A DNA stretch of 64,000 bases from Lanius collurio (lineage: Eukaryota > Chordata > Aves > Passeriformes > Laniidae), in contig JACBWW010000004.1 of NCBI GenBank assembly GCA_020086605.1, positions 8,464,436 through 8,528,435 on the forward strand, read 5' to 3'. Shown in pieces: positions 13,076 through 26,339 of the stretch (position 1 is its first letter; every line of letters starts with the position of its first letter). The translations under genes and the position numbers were made by a program. Under the pieces are notes generated by a model. The model did not search any database. It was not told where the DNA came from and saw only the letters and a program-made list of their open reading frames with translations.

Positions 13076-15298
13076 GTAAGAAATGATCATAAAGAGCTTA
13101 AATTAAAATCTGAAAAGAGCGGCGAAGGGTAGGAGGAATGAAACATTCCAATTCCAGTCTCAGGTTACTAAAGTCTCTCTCCAGTGGCTTAACTACAAAA
13201 GACATCCCTCCTCCTAGCTTAAGTTAACAGAGGGGCAACCCTTGAAAAACCAGGCCTTGATTTCCCACTGCTCTTCTGAAAACAGGCCGCAACATAATTT
13301 TCAGCTTATATTTGTGCTTAAGATAAAAAGTTCTGTGAAAGTGGACATTCTTGACAAACACGCCTATGCTTCATGAACAGTCTTGGAAAACAAGGATGCA
13401 ATTTAGGGAGAGTCAGTTCCGAATGCAAAAGAAGGTTTTCCTTGCCATGACCAGAGCCAGTATTTGCTCAGCAGAGAAGCAGGTGACACAAGACAATCTG
13501 CATGCAGCCGAAGGCTGATGGAAAGCTTGTTTGTGCTCAGCACGCTAGAGAAGTTGTTCGGGAACAGTTACGTAAAGATTAGCCCTGTAACGCTGCCAAA
13601 TACTTTGTGTTATTATGTGCTGTGTTTGTGCCAGGCAGCCCCACATGTCAGAGCTGCCTCAGAGGGCAGTTTTAACATGCACACCCACATTTTCAGAGTG
13701 CTCAGAAGAATAAAAAAGCCATGGAGGAACCAACTCTGACCTCATTCGCATGGCTGCCACCGCCTATTCCCGTCAGCTTGCCTGAGTGCAACCAGTGTAG
13801 AGCCAGAAAGGCACATCCACCGCATTTTGGAGATGGCTGTCCTCGCCTCCCCTCCTCCTCCTGACCCATCATGTTTCCTCAGAGAATCCCAGCTGCATGG
13901 ATGAAAAAAAGTAGCAACTCAACCATGTGGGAGCATACAAATTTAATGTTGGCTAAAGATGAAGGCTGTCTAAATAACACAATGGTTGGAGTTATGCAGG
14001 TCATAAGTCTAGGGAGTAAGGAGCTCACGGTGTTTCTTTTCTTTTCTCCCTTGCTCAGTTTTCTTCACAAAAGTTCATTAAACAATGATTCTTTCCCCTT
14101 TAAAAATTTATGAATGAATGATGTGTTCATGAAAATGAGAGAGCAAAAAGGCCTGACCATAGGCAGGCTCAGCACAGTCTAGCACTCTGCAACCTTCCCC
14201 ACGTTCCTTCCTCTCCCAACATACTTCCAGCCTGACCCAAAACACTACTCCCCATGATACCCACAACTCACAGAGGGAGAGGCTTATCAGTGATGCATAA
14301 AGGAGTTATATGTGTGAGATATACCTGTCCTGGCAGGGAGGGGACATGGAGCCAAAGACCCAGAGGAAAACGTTCTTTCATTAGTCCAGCAAACTCCTTT
14401 GATCTGCATTATGCAGGTCGTAGTTACAAGGATGCCACAGCCATAAAGGAAAATCAGAATCTGTCTGAAAGTAAAGAGGCCTATTATTTCAACTAGTATC
14501 AAAAGTGGCACCATCCTCTTCCAAGTCCTGGATATAGCTACATCAGTGTAGCCTGCCTGATAAGAAAGGAGCAATAAACAATAACGACAAATTTTTATAC
14601 AGCCCTTTTTTTGGGCAGGTTTCCAGTACTGTACAAAATAGAAAAGTAATCTTAAATCCCCACTCACATTCTGTATCTCCATAGAATTGCTTTCTTGTTT
14701 ATTTTTTTTCTTTTAATTTTAAATATATTTTCTACATTTATTTCTTTACTGGACCTTTTTTAGGTTTTTTTTTTACTTTTTCTTTTCTCTCTTCTTTATT
14801 TTCACCTAGCTTCAGTTATGGAATTTTTGTAGTTTAAGTAGCTCTCCAGTTTTTCTAATATTCTACCTCTTTCATTACTATGTATTCCTGTGTCCTCTCC
14901 TTTCTATTCTTTCTATTCTTTGCCCTTTCCTCTTTATCTATTCCTCTTTATCCATTGTCTTCTCTCTTCATCCCCTCTGATGGTAATTCTTTTTCTTTCT
15001 CAGCTCAGTTCTCAGTCTTCTTCTGACATCCCATTCCTTACTGTGATCATTTCAGATGCTCCATTCCCTTTGTCTTCCTCTCTTATTATTCTTATTTATA
15101 TAATTTTCTGCAATAGTTCCCAGAGATTTAATCTTGGCGGTGTTCTCACCACCAGCACCATCAACCTTCTCAGCGTTCTGTTTAAACAGTCAGAGGCATT
15201 CCCTCTCTCAAACATCTCTTTCCTAGCTCTTGTTTTAACATCTGTGGATAGGGCTTGGATGGTAATGGAAATGTTAGGATTAGCTTGTCCTTTCAGAA
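13076..15298. other. Putative intron 1, left part
   Basis: No exon or RNA gene is recognised. 14700-15100 is a pyrimidine-rich stretch (many TTTCTTT and TTCCTCTTT blocks), and it accounts for the S/F/L-rich frame at 14890-15312. Confidence 0.4.
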
Positions 15299-15655
15299 TG
15301 TTGGGAGAATAAGTTCTGTCTCCAAGGCAGTCTGTCCTGGAGTCTGCAAGGAAGGGGCCACACCATGACATGGTCTCCAGGAAGAAAGCCAACTCATTTA
15401 TTGAAAACTACCTGCCAGGAGTTCCAAGGGGCACAAACCCCTTCTGCAGCTCCAACTCTTCCATGGTCAGGTTGTCAGTTAATTGCAGATAGAGAATAAG
15501 CAGACTATAGAATGTCTTCACAGGCTGGGTGGCTGCCATCAGGAATACTCATCTCTTCGATTGCCCTCGAGATAAAGACATATAAGTGTCAGATATCTGG
15601 GCACATCAGGCACAGCAGACTCCACCTCAAAAAGGATAATCCAGCTAGAACAGGA
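15299..15655 (-). mobile_element. Probable solo LTR of an endogenous retrovirus
   Basis: Read on the minus strand, the block ends in TTATTCTCCCAACA, a normal LTR 3' terminus. The + strand therefore starts TGTTGGGAG at 15299. It has a polyadenylation signal AATAAA (TTTATT at 15397-15402) about 100 bp before that end. A TATA-like CTATAG lies about 105 bp further upstream, near 15505. It is GC-richer than its surroundings. The other boundary is uncertain: a terminus near 15650 gives TGTTCTAGC on the minus strand, but no matching target-site duplication was found. No gag, pol or env sequence adjoins it. The assignment rests on LTR architecture, not on a family match. Confidence 0.4.
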
Positions 15656-17972
15656 GACAGAATGATGCAGAACACCTCACAGATGGAAAGTGAGACATTT
15701 TCCTGGTACTTTTGAAGGAGTAATCTGATAATAATTAGGTTTAAAAAAAGAAAAGCAAAAACAACAGCAGCAACAACAAAAACGAGCCAACCAAAAGAAC
15801 AAACAAAAAACCCACCCAAACACAACACCGTGGAGCTTTCTGGGCTGCAGAGGGAGTACTTCAAGCTGCTTCTTCTTCCCTGTGGTGAGGTGCAGTTTCA
15901 TGGAAGCCCACAACTCACTGAATAGTGCTTTTAGAAGGTGACTTTTTTTTGGATTTCTGTCTTTCAGAAACTGAGCCTCAGAGTTTTGCTGGATGGGTAA
16001 GATATCCCAAACCTCAACAGGAGAGGCAGCACCTGTTTTTTTCTAGAAGGATAAAATGTAGATGATGACTAGTTGTACCACTACCAAAGGGACTGGGACA
16101 GGTTGAAATTCCTTTGTTTTGACAGACTGTATTTTGTGTCATAGGGATGAGAGGTTTTCAATCCAGAGGACTGTGAAAGTCCGAGGAACAAGACGAAAAA
16201 AAAGGAAGAGGTTTGGAGTGACATAATAAAAAATATTGCTGCTGGAACACTGGAACAAGGCAGGGAGGGAGAGGAAGGAGAAATGCAGAGAGCAGAAGGA
16301 AACTGAGAGCAATACAACTGTTTAAAAAAAGTGTTATTTATGGGAAAAAAAAGATCCAAAAGATCCAAAAGCTGATTTTGCAGTTACTGTTTATTTCCTC
16401 TTCTTTGAATTTCTTATTCTTTCACCTTTCCTTTTTGAAGGCAAATGGATCATAACACAGAAGTGTGAGCTTATCAGGTCTCTGGACATGTGCATGGTTA
16501 CCACCTGGCCAGAACATTTTGGCCAGAGGAGCTGATAACACTGACCTCTGTTTAACACAACTTTTTTGTTTTCAGTCACCAATCTCTCTCACAGGCTTGT
16601 TCCATCTTCAGATGCATTTCTATTAACTTAGCTGCTTCCACATGCTTCTGTCTTTTTCATATCAAATGATGGGTATTTATACACTTTCCACACATACATG
16701 GGAGGATAAATGAGAAGCTTCAGCCAAAGCTACACTCTCTGGCCAGTAGCAAAGAAAATTTTTTGGTATCATAATTCTCTTTCCTGCTCTGTGTAGTATG
16801 TGTGACTTTTACTCAGGAATTTTGAAGGTCACTAAACATCCTGGGGTGCAGATCCATAGCTGTCATATAGATCAGAACAACAGGAAGACTGGCCTGTTTG
16901 TTTGGGGGTTCTTTTGGGGGAAAAAGGTTTATACTAATACAACAATGCTTGATGCCACTAGCAGGGAAATGTATTCATGCTGTGCATTCTTAGATGTATG
17001 AAAAATAGATCAAGTGGGGTTTTTTTTTTATTATTTTGGAAGGAGAAAGAAAGAAAAAGAATGAAACTTACTGTATTTGAAATGTTTGTACATTTTTAAA
17101 CAGAAAACCCCAACAAGCCCAAACTCCTATCAACCTGTAGCACAAATTATTAAGTTAGCATAGAGCATTAAAATAAGCACAGTTATTATTGTGCTAGTGA
17201 TAGATGGGGAAGGGAGAGGGAAACTAAAGGAGAAAAAGCAATTATTTATATGTACTCCAGTTTTGACATGAAATGGGGATTTTTTTCTGTTAAATGTTGA
17301 TGTGCAAAAAATCATAGCCAATTCTAAACACCTTAGTCATGGCAGGGGGTTAAAAAAGAGAATATTTGAGAATAATGTGAATTAAAAAGGCAAGTTAGTT
17401 TAAATTTCTGTTTGGTAGGGCCTGAGGCCTACAACTCCAGTGGGAATACACTGTAGCCGGAGGGCTGATGAATGCCCCTAATGAAGTTGGACAACCTGGA
17501 ATACATGCATAAAATGATTTTAAATATTGATATGATGTCATTGTGTGACTGAAGATATTGAAATGTTAATTTTCAGAGCTAGACAGGTTGCGTCTAATTT
17601 ATTATGGGGAGGGGGAATGATTATTTACGTTTCTTAATGTACTAATAAAACAATTATGGGATTTAAGGACAGAGAAAATATTCATGTTTCTTGGAGAGCA
17701 AAATCACATGTTGCGATGGAAATGACTTAGAGGAGCTTATACCAGCAGATGTTAGGAAATATGCTTTCCCTTTTTTTCCTTCCTGATAATTGAGGTAATA
17801 CATTCATAAACTATGTAAAGTAAAAGGACCCTTTGACCAATGTTAATTATATTTAACCTGCTCTCTGTAGAGTAGAAAGAACAGCTTAAATGTATCACTG
17901 GGGACAACTAACTCACCCATATATTCTGGATGTGTCTATTATAACATTTCTATGACATTGCCTGGTTTTCAG
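15656..17972. other. Putative intron 1, right part
   Basis: No exon is supported. An A-rich degenerate tract (AACAACAGCAGCAACAACAA and related) spans 15740-15830. The rest is unique AT-rich sequence. Confidence 0.4.
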
Positions 17973-18015
17973 AAAAATTCTTACCGTGAAGAAGAGGAGA
18001 CGTGGTGTTATAATG
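17973..18015 (+). CDS. Candidate second coding exon of the same gene
   Basis: This 43-nt segment lies between an acceptor (TTGCCTGGTTTTCAG) and a good donor (AATG|GTACGT). The preceding coding exon ends in phase 0. In phase 0 this one reads KNSYREEEETWCYN plus one base of the next codon, so the phases agree. In the second frame a stop occurs; the third is open but would not fit the upstream exon. The peptide is acidic, with a Trp-Cys-Tyr triplet, and would form the membrane-proximal ectodomain at residues 63-76. Mini-exons of this size can arise by chance, so the phase match is suggestive rather than decisive. Confidence 0.35.
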
Positions 18016-21000
18016 GTACGTTCACTTCCATTGTGATACGAAAGTTTTTACGGAGAATGCCTCAGGGCATCTGTCTGCCTCGTGTGTTCAGTATTACGGC
18101 TGTATAACACACAGAGGTGGAAGTGTATTAAAGGCAGAGCCATTGCAGTCTGCTGGAGGTTGCTGGTGCTAAGGTCCAATCCTGATGATCCCTAGACCAA
18201 CCCAAAGAAAAAATTCTTTGCAAAAATTGCCTAGGCTATCTCCTTCACTTGTTCCTTTGTTCCTAGCTGATATCTTGGAAAGAAAAAGGACTTAGATTTC
18301 ATTTAAACTCTAGTGCCAACTGAAGCAGCTCCCTTATACATAAAGGCATTTGGGGAGTGATTTTCTGTTTCTCTAAAGTGTAAGTTTGGCATGATGTGCA
18401 CTTATGATATGTGCTAGCAAGCAGGAATGAAAACTTCCTCTACTCTCTGATCCCATGCCTGCCTTTTACATCAGTGGCTTACAACAATTTAGCATCGTTA
18501 AGCACATGCCTAACTCAAAGCACCTCACTGAGGCTGTATCTCTGTCCAAAGATGGGTAACCTCATGCTGAATCATGACCCACATGATTGCAGACAGTGTA
18601 GCATCAAAGAGGTCCTTTGAAGGAGATACACACTGTGCTGTCATGTTCCACTAACCAATCACAGACACTAGAAAAACAGCCCATGACATGGGCAGGTTTT
18701 TTCTGTGTCCAGCCTTGAGGTAAGCTTCAAAAAGGGCAAAATGCTTTTGGGAATGCAATGGCAAGAGAAGCCCTCTTCCCCTGAATGTCCTTCCTCTTCC
18801 TGCAGTGTATACTGCAGGAATGGGCAAATGTATACTGACTGGATGTGTATACTGACCGGTGTATACTGACTGGATGGGAAAATGATGCAGAGGGAGGAAA
18901 ACCTTGAAGCCTGAACTCAGTCATCAAATATATAAAGAGCTAGAAAACATAGAGGGAATGGAGGTATGGCTGAGAACAAAGGATATGTGAGATATTTACA
19001 TTTTTTAGTGAATGAGATAGGTGATTGAGGAAGTCTTGACAGAGATATGTCCAGTCATAACCTGCCCAGCACAGACACTGATTACTCCTCTTCCCACATT
19101 ATCAGAAGGAAACAGCACCCAATGAAGTGAGCAAGAACCACATTTACAACAGACAAAAACACTTTCCCCCACAGCGCATAATTGTATAAGTTTTCAGCTG
19201 CAACATGATTATAAGAGACCAAAAAACTAATAGATTTGAAAAGATTAGAGAAATTTGTAGAGCATAGCTTCCAAAGTCTGGATATAACCTCTGATTTAGA
19301 AAATTGCTAAACCATTGATTGTCAGTAAAAAAAAAAACACACTTTATATGTCTCTTGTTTCCTCTTGTTGTCCCCTAACCATCCACTCCTTTTAATGCTG
19401 GACAGTAAACAGTGCTAGAGAGGCTGCCCAGCCTCTTACAAAGCCATACAAGGCACATACAACATTCAGACACGTATCAATATCTCTAGAAGTGAGCTGA
19501 TTCTTGGCATTCGCAACCCATTTCATCCAAATGGGAACAACTATCGATGGAGAGTGTCAATAGAGAGAGAGACTGAGAGCTTGTACAGGAGACACAGGGA
19601 AGTGTTTCTACACACTCACTCCTGGTGCACAGGCACGTGAAGCTCCACAAGCACATTCACAGCTTACCATAGTCCCCAGTCCTCGTTCCTGCATCCCCAG
19701 CTTCCCTGAATAGCCATATTTCACAGCACAATTCAGCAACTATTTACTTCTTGGTAACTGATACAGTTTTTTGAAATCCATTTCAATTAAGGAATGGATC
19801 AGATCTCATGATAATTCCAGCTACTCTCTTTTCTGAAGTGATTGCCCTGGAAGAAGCACTGGTTGGATCTCAATTTGGTAATCAAATAGCCAAACTGTGT
19901 GATTAGACTATATCAAATTAGTTGCCATTCACCATCTGACACCCTCAACTAATGCCTCCTACCACTAATTGACTTTATTTCCACTTCCTTTAATGTGGCT
20001 ACCTGTTTTCAAGCTGTTAACTGGATTTACATGCCTTTCAGCTTTGTCTTTGTGATAAATATCCTGCATCCCTCCTGCTCTTCACCTACCCCTACCAGCA
20101 TCAGTCCTCTCCCACCCCTCTTCTCTCTTTGTCTTACTGTGCTTCTATTCTTAAGCTTCATCTCTCAAATAAACATGCAGCATTGTTTTGGCCACAATAC
20201 AGTTAAATATTAAGTGAAAATTTAGTGTGAAAAGGTAGGTGAGTCCTACCTGTGAGTAGAAAAGTATCCCAAACGCAAAAAAATATCCCGGGCTGACTGA
20301 GAGAATGGTCAGAGCCCACCCTTTGACTCCAGGGAGCTTCCTAAACTTCACCCACTCAGGCTTGAGGGGTGGAGCCTGGGTGGCAACAGAGAATCAGGCC
20401 TGAGTCCTGCACATCCTAAATTCAAGCCTGTTTAACGTGGCTACTCAGAAACACTACCTATGCTGTGCCTGCCCCTTGCACTCACTGCCCAGGGACATGG
20501 AGCAGAGGTACGAAAACCCAGAAAAGGAAACTCAGCTGGGACAGAGCACTTCCACCCACAGGGTGCCAGGGTCCTTTTCTCTCTTGCCATGTCTAATGTG
20601 CTGTAGCTTTGCCTAGGAACCACAGAACACACTCCAGGTTTTCTAGCATAAACCAGAGCAACCCCCAGGCAGCTGGAAGTGGTGCAAACAGAGCTGAGAG
20701 TGCTCCACTCCCCTCCAAGTTGTGCTGAGTAACAAAACAGCCTTGCCCTCTCTGCTTCTGAGTGACAGATTGGCTACACACACTGTCTGCATCAGGCTGA
20801 CCCCTGAATATGGCTTGAGACTTTTTTGGTTAATGAGCATCACTCACCATTCATAGAAATTTTGACTAGAAAATACACATTGCCATGAAAAACAATTGCA
20901 CATTGGCATTTTTCACTGCTAGTGAAACAAAGAAATTTCAAGAGCATTGCAGCAATGACAACTTTTTCTGGGAAGAACTGAAGTATGGAGAGGGAGAAAC

Positions 21001-21179
21001 TTTTTTTTTTTTTTAATAGAGCTTTGAGATCATTCTAAATATCAAAATTATTTTTAAATGTAGCATTTCTAAAACAGAAATGTGATCTTAGCTGTCTAAA
21101 ACTGCATTCATGAAACAGAAAATAGCATTGTATTAATGCTCTTAAAACTGAAGGAATAAACTTTAATTCATTTTTTCAG
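18016..21179. other. Putative intron 2
   Basis: No coding content is supported. It contains a small degenerate tandem repeat at 18806-18877 and a GC-richer piece at about 20340-20820 without recognisable identity. That piece could be an old repeat, since it has no long conserved frame. Confidence 0.35.
18806..18877 (+). repeat. Degenerate TGTATACTGAC tandem repeat
   Basis: Four copies begin with TGTATACTG. They are spaced at irregular intervals and followed by CAGGAATGGG, ACTGGATG, ACCGG and ACTGGATGGG. Unit length varies from about 14 to 23 bp, which indicates an imperfect local duplication. Confidence 0.75.
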
Positions 21180-21213
21180 ATAAAAAAATGTCTGAATACA
21201 ATTGTAATTCAGA
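21180..21213 (+). CDS. Possible third mini-exon (weak)
   Basis: 34 nt lie between a good acceptor (TTTAATTCATTTTTTCAG) and a consensus-like donor (CAGA|GTAAGTG). Entering in phase 1, as the previous candidate exon requires, it reads DKKMSEYNCNS and leaves phase 2. The alternative phase-2 entry stops immediately. Both splice signals are good, but the exon is very short and AT-rich and no protein family supports it. Confidence 0.25.
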
Positions 21214-23322
21214 GTAAGTGGAAATATGTTTTTCAATTCACATGTAACTCTTTAACACTGTACTGTAACATACACAATTCCAAAATTATGTAATGTATTT
21301 TGATTCCCCTTTTACAGGAGAAGAGAAAAAGTTTCTACAGTATGGGCCAAAACAAGATTCTTAATCCTAAACTTCCTAAAGAATTTTGTTCACTCACTCC
21401 ATCTTTTTAATATGTCTAAAAGTCACTTTTTTATTTGTTTTCTGCTAACCAGTAATCATCATTAGGAATGATGGACAATAGGATCTGACTGAAGAGCTGC
21501 AAAATTTTTAGAATATATTTGCAAGGCTGATTTAAAAATCACATAGTATAATATATATTACAGCATATTGTCTAGGCATCCTTACACGAAATCATTGATA
21601 CAACTGAGTAAAACAGCACTGGCCTTGATGGAATAGCATTGGCACAAAAGAAATAATGCAGTAATGCACTCCCAAGAATTGAAAGCTAATAGAGACCAAC
21701 ATAATGGATATTACCCAGGATGTAATATCCTTATTCTCATACTCATCACTTCATTTCATGTCAGGATACAGACAAGCTCAGAAGAGAACTTGTGGGAGGA
21801 AAGGGGGAGGATGAGGGCCAAGGGTTTGTTCGTGAACAGATGAATCTGATTCACCAACAAAACCTCTCAGGCCTAGGTGCAAGGCACAGATTCAACAACA
21901 CTAGCTAAGAATTTTAAGAAACTCTCTAAAGCTGACCAGTTGTCCAGGACTCCAGATCTGCTCTTGGGTTTTCTTCCTTCTCTACAGTTCCTTTCTCATC
22001 TTGAGCAGGAAAGGCCCATGATGGTAAATGTCTGTGGGCAGTAAGCCTAGAGACAGATCTGAACTGGTTCAAACAACTGTTTCTCACTCCTGAGAAAATT
22101 GTCTCAATATGGATAATTTAGCAAAAGAACATCTGGGGGGACTTCTAGTCACATTCATTACACTTACCTGTGTTTCTGTTGTGCAACAGTCCCACTATGC
22201 TGTAACTTCACGGGAGACCAACAGCCCCTATTCCAGAGCTTTCACCAAGTGCTCATGGTCAAGAAATGCAAAATTACACTGAAAGAGGGAAGGGTATGTT
22301 TCTTGGTCTCTGTAAGTTCCTATATTTTGCTTAGTGCTTGCTTCCCAACACCTTTCCTGTAAAAAACTCAGATTTCTGAATCAGAGACTTCAGAAACTTA
22401 TTTTAAAATTGTCACTCATTTATCACCCTTCCACTGAAATGGTTTCTGTGCATATGTACATGCATGTGAGTGCCCATATTTCCCTGTACTTGCCATGATC
22501 TGAGTTTTTTCATGTTGTAGGACTCATGTCTGCATCTCTGTTGTCCTGCATCTTCAGGCAGGCATTTGTCTCACCGGGATGCAGATGCTAAACAGCACTC
22601 TTGCTATCAGGCACTGTCTCATGCCCACGCTGAACTCACCTAAATGACTGCATAAGATGCACAGCAAAGGACAATCAGCCCCCAGGTTTCTGGGAAAAGT
22701 GCATACCTCTCGATTCTCCCATTGATTTGTCAGGAGATGTATACTCAAGTAGATGGCTCAGAAGAGGATCCTTTAGGAAGAGTGTGGTCAGATTGACCTC
22801 ACTTTCACTGAGCTGACAGCCTCGTGAAGAAAGTTAAACTGAATATCAAAATCATCAGTAAAAACCTCCTCTTTCTTTGATTGTACAGTTTAAGAGGAGC
22901 CATTCGAGCTCAATTTATTCTCTACACAGGAACTTCATTGATTATCTCAGACATTCATGCAGGAAGGAAGATGAGATAAGAAAGTTCTTTTTTTTTTTTT
23001 TTTAAAGTGATTGCAAGATGGAGAAAACTGCTTTGTGAGTGTAATATATACCATAAAGTTCCCTTTGTATAATCTGCTACTGAAAAGTGAGAAGAGTTTA
23101 CCTTTTCTGAACAAAAGAAACATTAGGGATGGGCTGATGATTACCAAGGACAGAGATATGAATACTACGATTAGGGTATATATTCAGATATAAGATTAGC
23201 ATACAAAAGAAAAGTTTTCCTGGGAAAAATATTGTGGAAGTTCTGCCATTGTCTTGCACTGTCAATCACTAACAGTGGGAAGAGAGACTGATCACTATTT
23301 CTTTTCTTTTTTTTTTCCAAAG

Positions 23323-23433
23323 GATATTCTGGTTTTATCTTAGGCTATCAACCATAATAGGGATTTCCACTGACTTTGAAAGGGAATCAATCCTGATTCT
23401 AGAGTGCTGCCATGAATGGAGATGGGTATTCAG
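23323..23433 (+). CDS. Possible further exon (weak)
   Basis: 111 nt lie between a strong acceptor (CTTTTTTTTTTCCAAAG) and a strong donor (TTCAG|GTATGT). It is open only in phase 2, the phase left by the 21180-21213 candidate. The encoded 37 residues include ECCHEWRW and are not recognisable. Part of it (TTCCACTGACTTTGAAAG) looks like a relic of an old dispersed repeat, so it may be a repeat-derived chance exon. Confidence 0.2.
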
Positions 23434-24489
23434 GTATGTTCTACCAAAGTCAAATGAACACTCCACCAGTCCTGCAGGAATCCTGTAGGAACTGTGGGAC
23501 TGCAAACTCAAACTCTAGGAGCACACAGGGGCACTGCAGCTCTTCTTCCCTCACTGGTAGGTTACTGGAAAGGAGAAGGAAGCAGCCTGTGTTTTTTATC
23601 TGAACTTTGGTGCTTGCAGTGTGAATTGAAAGGATTAAGTATGAGCATACCCTGGGAGGGTCTGTGCTCTCAAGTCAGTTTCCCAAATGCAGGTATTCCT
23701 TTAGCAGAAATCACCACACTCCCCAAGGAGTCAAAGCATGCACTTTCACATCAGGATAGTTCCTGTGCATTGATTGATGCAGAAATTTTCAGTTTATGGA
23801 TTTCTTGGGTCCATTTACAGAGTAACAAAAACATCTTCAAAGGCAGCCTCTTATGCTTTTATGGTCACACAGTTTGAAAATGCTGTTTCAGCTGAGGACA
23901 CCTAAATATTGTGTGGAAAGAAACTGGAGTGGACAACAAGGCTCAGTCAAAATGTCTTAGTGCTTTTTTGATCTCAGAATTGCTATGTGTCAGTCTAGTC
24001 CTCTGGTACAAGCCAAGGTGACATGTATCAGTCATGAGTGGCACTAAAATGATGCTACAATTTGTGCTTTTATTCATAACACCTCTGCTGACAGCAGCTG
24101 AAGCCTGGCATGGAATAGCTGCACCAGAAATATAGTGACACCTCAGCCCTCCATCACTAACTTTAAGTATCCTTTAGAAAATACCTAAAAAAAGATTAAT
24201 CTCACCCATATCTTAAAACAAAGAGTAGTATCTCTAATGTCACTGCTAGACAAACATGAAATAAACCAGCAGAAATAGTCTTACTTCACGGGACATTTCA
24301 ACAGGGTCTCAACAGAGCTGGATGTGGCTACTTCAGGAATTAAGAGCTGCAAAAGCAAGTGGTGGAAGCGTGTCTCAGAGGGGAGCTAAGCAGATCAGCA
24401 TGGGTACACCTCCTCTATACCTGTTTATGCTGGTGTTAGATTTTGATGTAAGTATAGAGGCAAGCGACTTTTGAATTCTAATATCCTCT

Positions 24490-24610
24490 CTCACATGAAC
24501 CCTTTTGGCCTTGGGCAAATTTCCTAACTTTTTTGACTCCTATTGTTTATCTTTACAAATGCAAATAAAACTATACCACCTGTGTCATATTAGTGATGAG
24601 TGTTTGTATA
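24490..24610 (+). repeat. Ancient MIR-like SINE relic
   Basis: CCTTTTGGCCTTGGGCAAAT and TTCCTAACTTTTTTGACTCC are followed by TTATCTTTACAAATGCAAAT and ATAAAACTATACCACCTG. This follows the order of MIR-type SINEs (CCTTGGGCAAGT...CTTAACCT...TGTAAAATG...ATAATA.TACC). The copy is strongly diverged and truncated on both sides. Confidence 0.5.
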
Positions 24611-26339
24611 CTGCTACTGATTTTAACTACAGATTTATGCAGAAGCAGTATTTCCCAGAAAGAGCTTGCTGCATCATGACACACCTTTTGAAAGCTCAGT
24701 ACAAGGTAGAATATTCACATTTTGCATTTCTCTGGCACATGTATGCAGGGTGGTATGCTTTCTAATATTTATTTTCTCCCAAATGCTCTGAAGCTGACAA
24801 ATCAGGCATTATTAAATAGACACTTTAAAAAAATTACTCAGCTGCTAAACCAATCACTGTAGGTTGCAGCTCAAAATGAAGTTGGAAATCTGCACCTTTT
24901 AATAAAACAATCTGCTTGAGAGCTGATGATATTTGGTTATGGAATTTATCTGTAAATATAATTAAAAATTCAACGAGAGAGTGCTCTGAACTGAGGGGTA
25001 AATATTCAGCACGATGCAGAGTGCTCAAGCTACATGATTCCCATTATCGTTAATGGGAGTCCTACAGCTAAATCCCTAAGCATCATGCTAAAAATTTACC
25101 CCCTAGTGTTTGCAGATGGAACAAAAGGATTATTGTACATACCAGCAGAAAATAAAGTTACCACTGACATTTTGACCAGAAAGCTTCCATCGGGATTGAT
25201 CAGTGAAAGACTTAGCCTACTAATTCTCGCACAGAGTGTTTCTTTGGGGTTTCTCCCATCTGAAAAGGCATTCTTGACTTTTATTTAATTCACTTCTATT
25301 TACTGATTTTCATGTCATTATATCTCTCAAATTCTTCTCCTTCTGGCTTCCTACCAGAACACTTCTTTCTGCTTCACACCAGGTTTCCTGGCTTCAGAGG
25401 GCACAAATTCAGGTCCCTGAACCTTAAATATAATGGACATAAGGACAGGAGAAAAGTACCTATGCCAGTGACCTTTTGGCCCAGTTAGCTGAATGTGCAA
25501 ATTTACCCAGCAATAAAATGCTGCAGGGGACGTTGGGGTAATTAAAAGTTGAGGGGGGAGGGGAATTTGCTCAGGCAACTTTATTTATGCTCTTGGGTTC
25601 TGCTGTCTACAGGACTCTTGTGTTGGGGCTGTGTACAGGACTCCAACCCATGAGATGTCCCTACCTTGCTGAAATCATGTCAGTTCAGTAGTCTGAGCCT
25701 GATCCTGCCAGCAGATTTATCAAGCACCAATTGATTAGGTATGGGCTGAAGCAAAACAATGTGATCCCTTCACTTTCCTAGAGCTTTTTGATAACATTTT
25801 CTAAAATAATGGGGAAAAAAAAAGCTTCTGTCCCATCTTTTAAATGTATACATATATATACACACTTGCACATACTTAAATAAGAGGAAACCTCTCATTC
25901 TTTTAACTTTCAGTCTTGATTTCACATATTCTAATGCAAAAATAGGCAAAAGGATTTGTTTATCATTTGTAGACCATGCTGCAATCCTGAGTGAATTTTT
26001 ATGGGTGAGTTTTAAAGCCCTCAACAAAGGGGGCTTATAATGGAAACACTGATAGATTGTTATTGTAGTGCTGGCCATAAATACCAGGCAATTTCATTTT
26101 ATGTAACCTTCTTCATACAAAATATCACAAAATGTTTTACAATAAGAATCAATTGAAAGCTAAAGCAAAGGGAAAGATAATTTGAAGGCAAAATTTCATT
26201 GACTTTACCAAGGGGGAAAGAATTCCTTTTCGAATTCACAAGTAGAAGTCCAAAATTTCTTCTGCCTGAACTTTGTGTAGAAAGGTCTTAGGAGGATGAG
26301 GATACATTCAAAACAATGTGCTCGCCTCTCAAAAATTCA

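Noticed and set aside
14890..15312. 140-codon frame, Ser/Phe/Leu-rich
   Set aside because: It comes from a pyrimidine-rich stretch of TTC/TCT/CTT words and runs into the edge of the LTR candidate.
15740..15830. AACAACAGCAGCAACAAC tract considered as a polyglutamine-type coding repeat
   Set aside because: It is a degenerate A-rich simple sequence with no surrounding coding frame.
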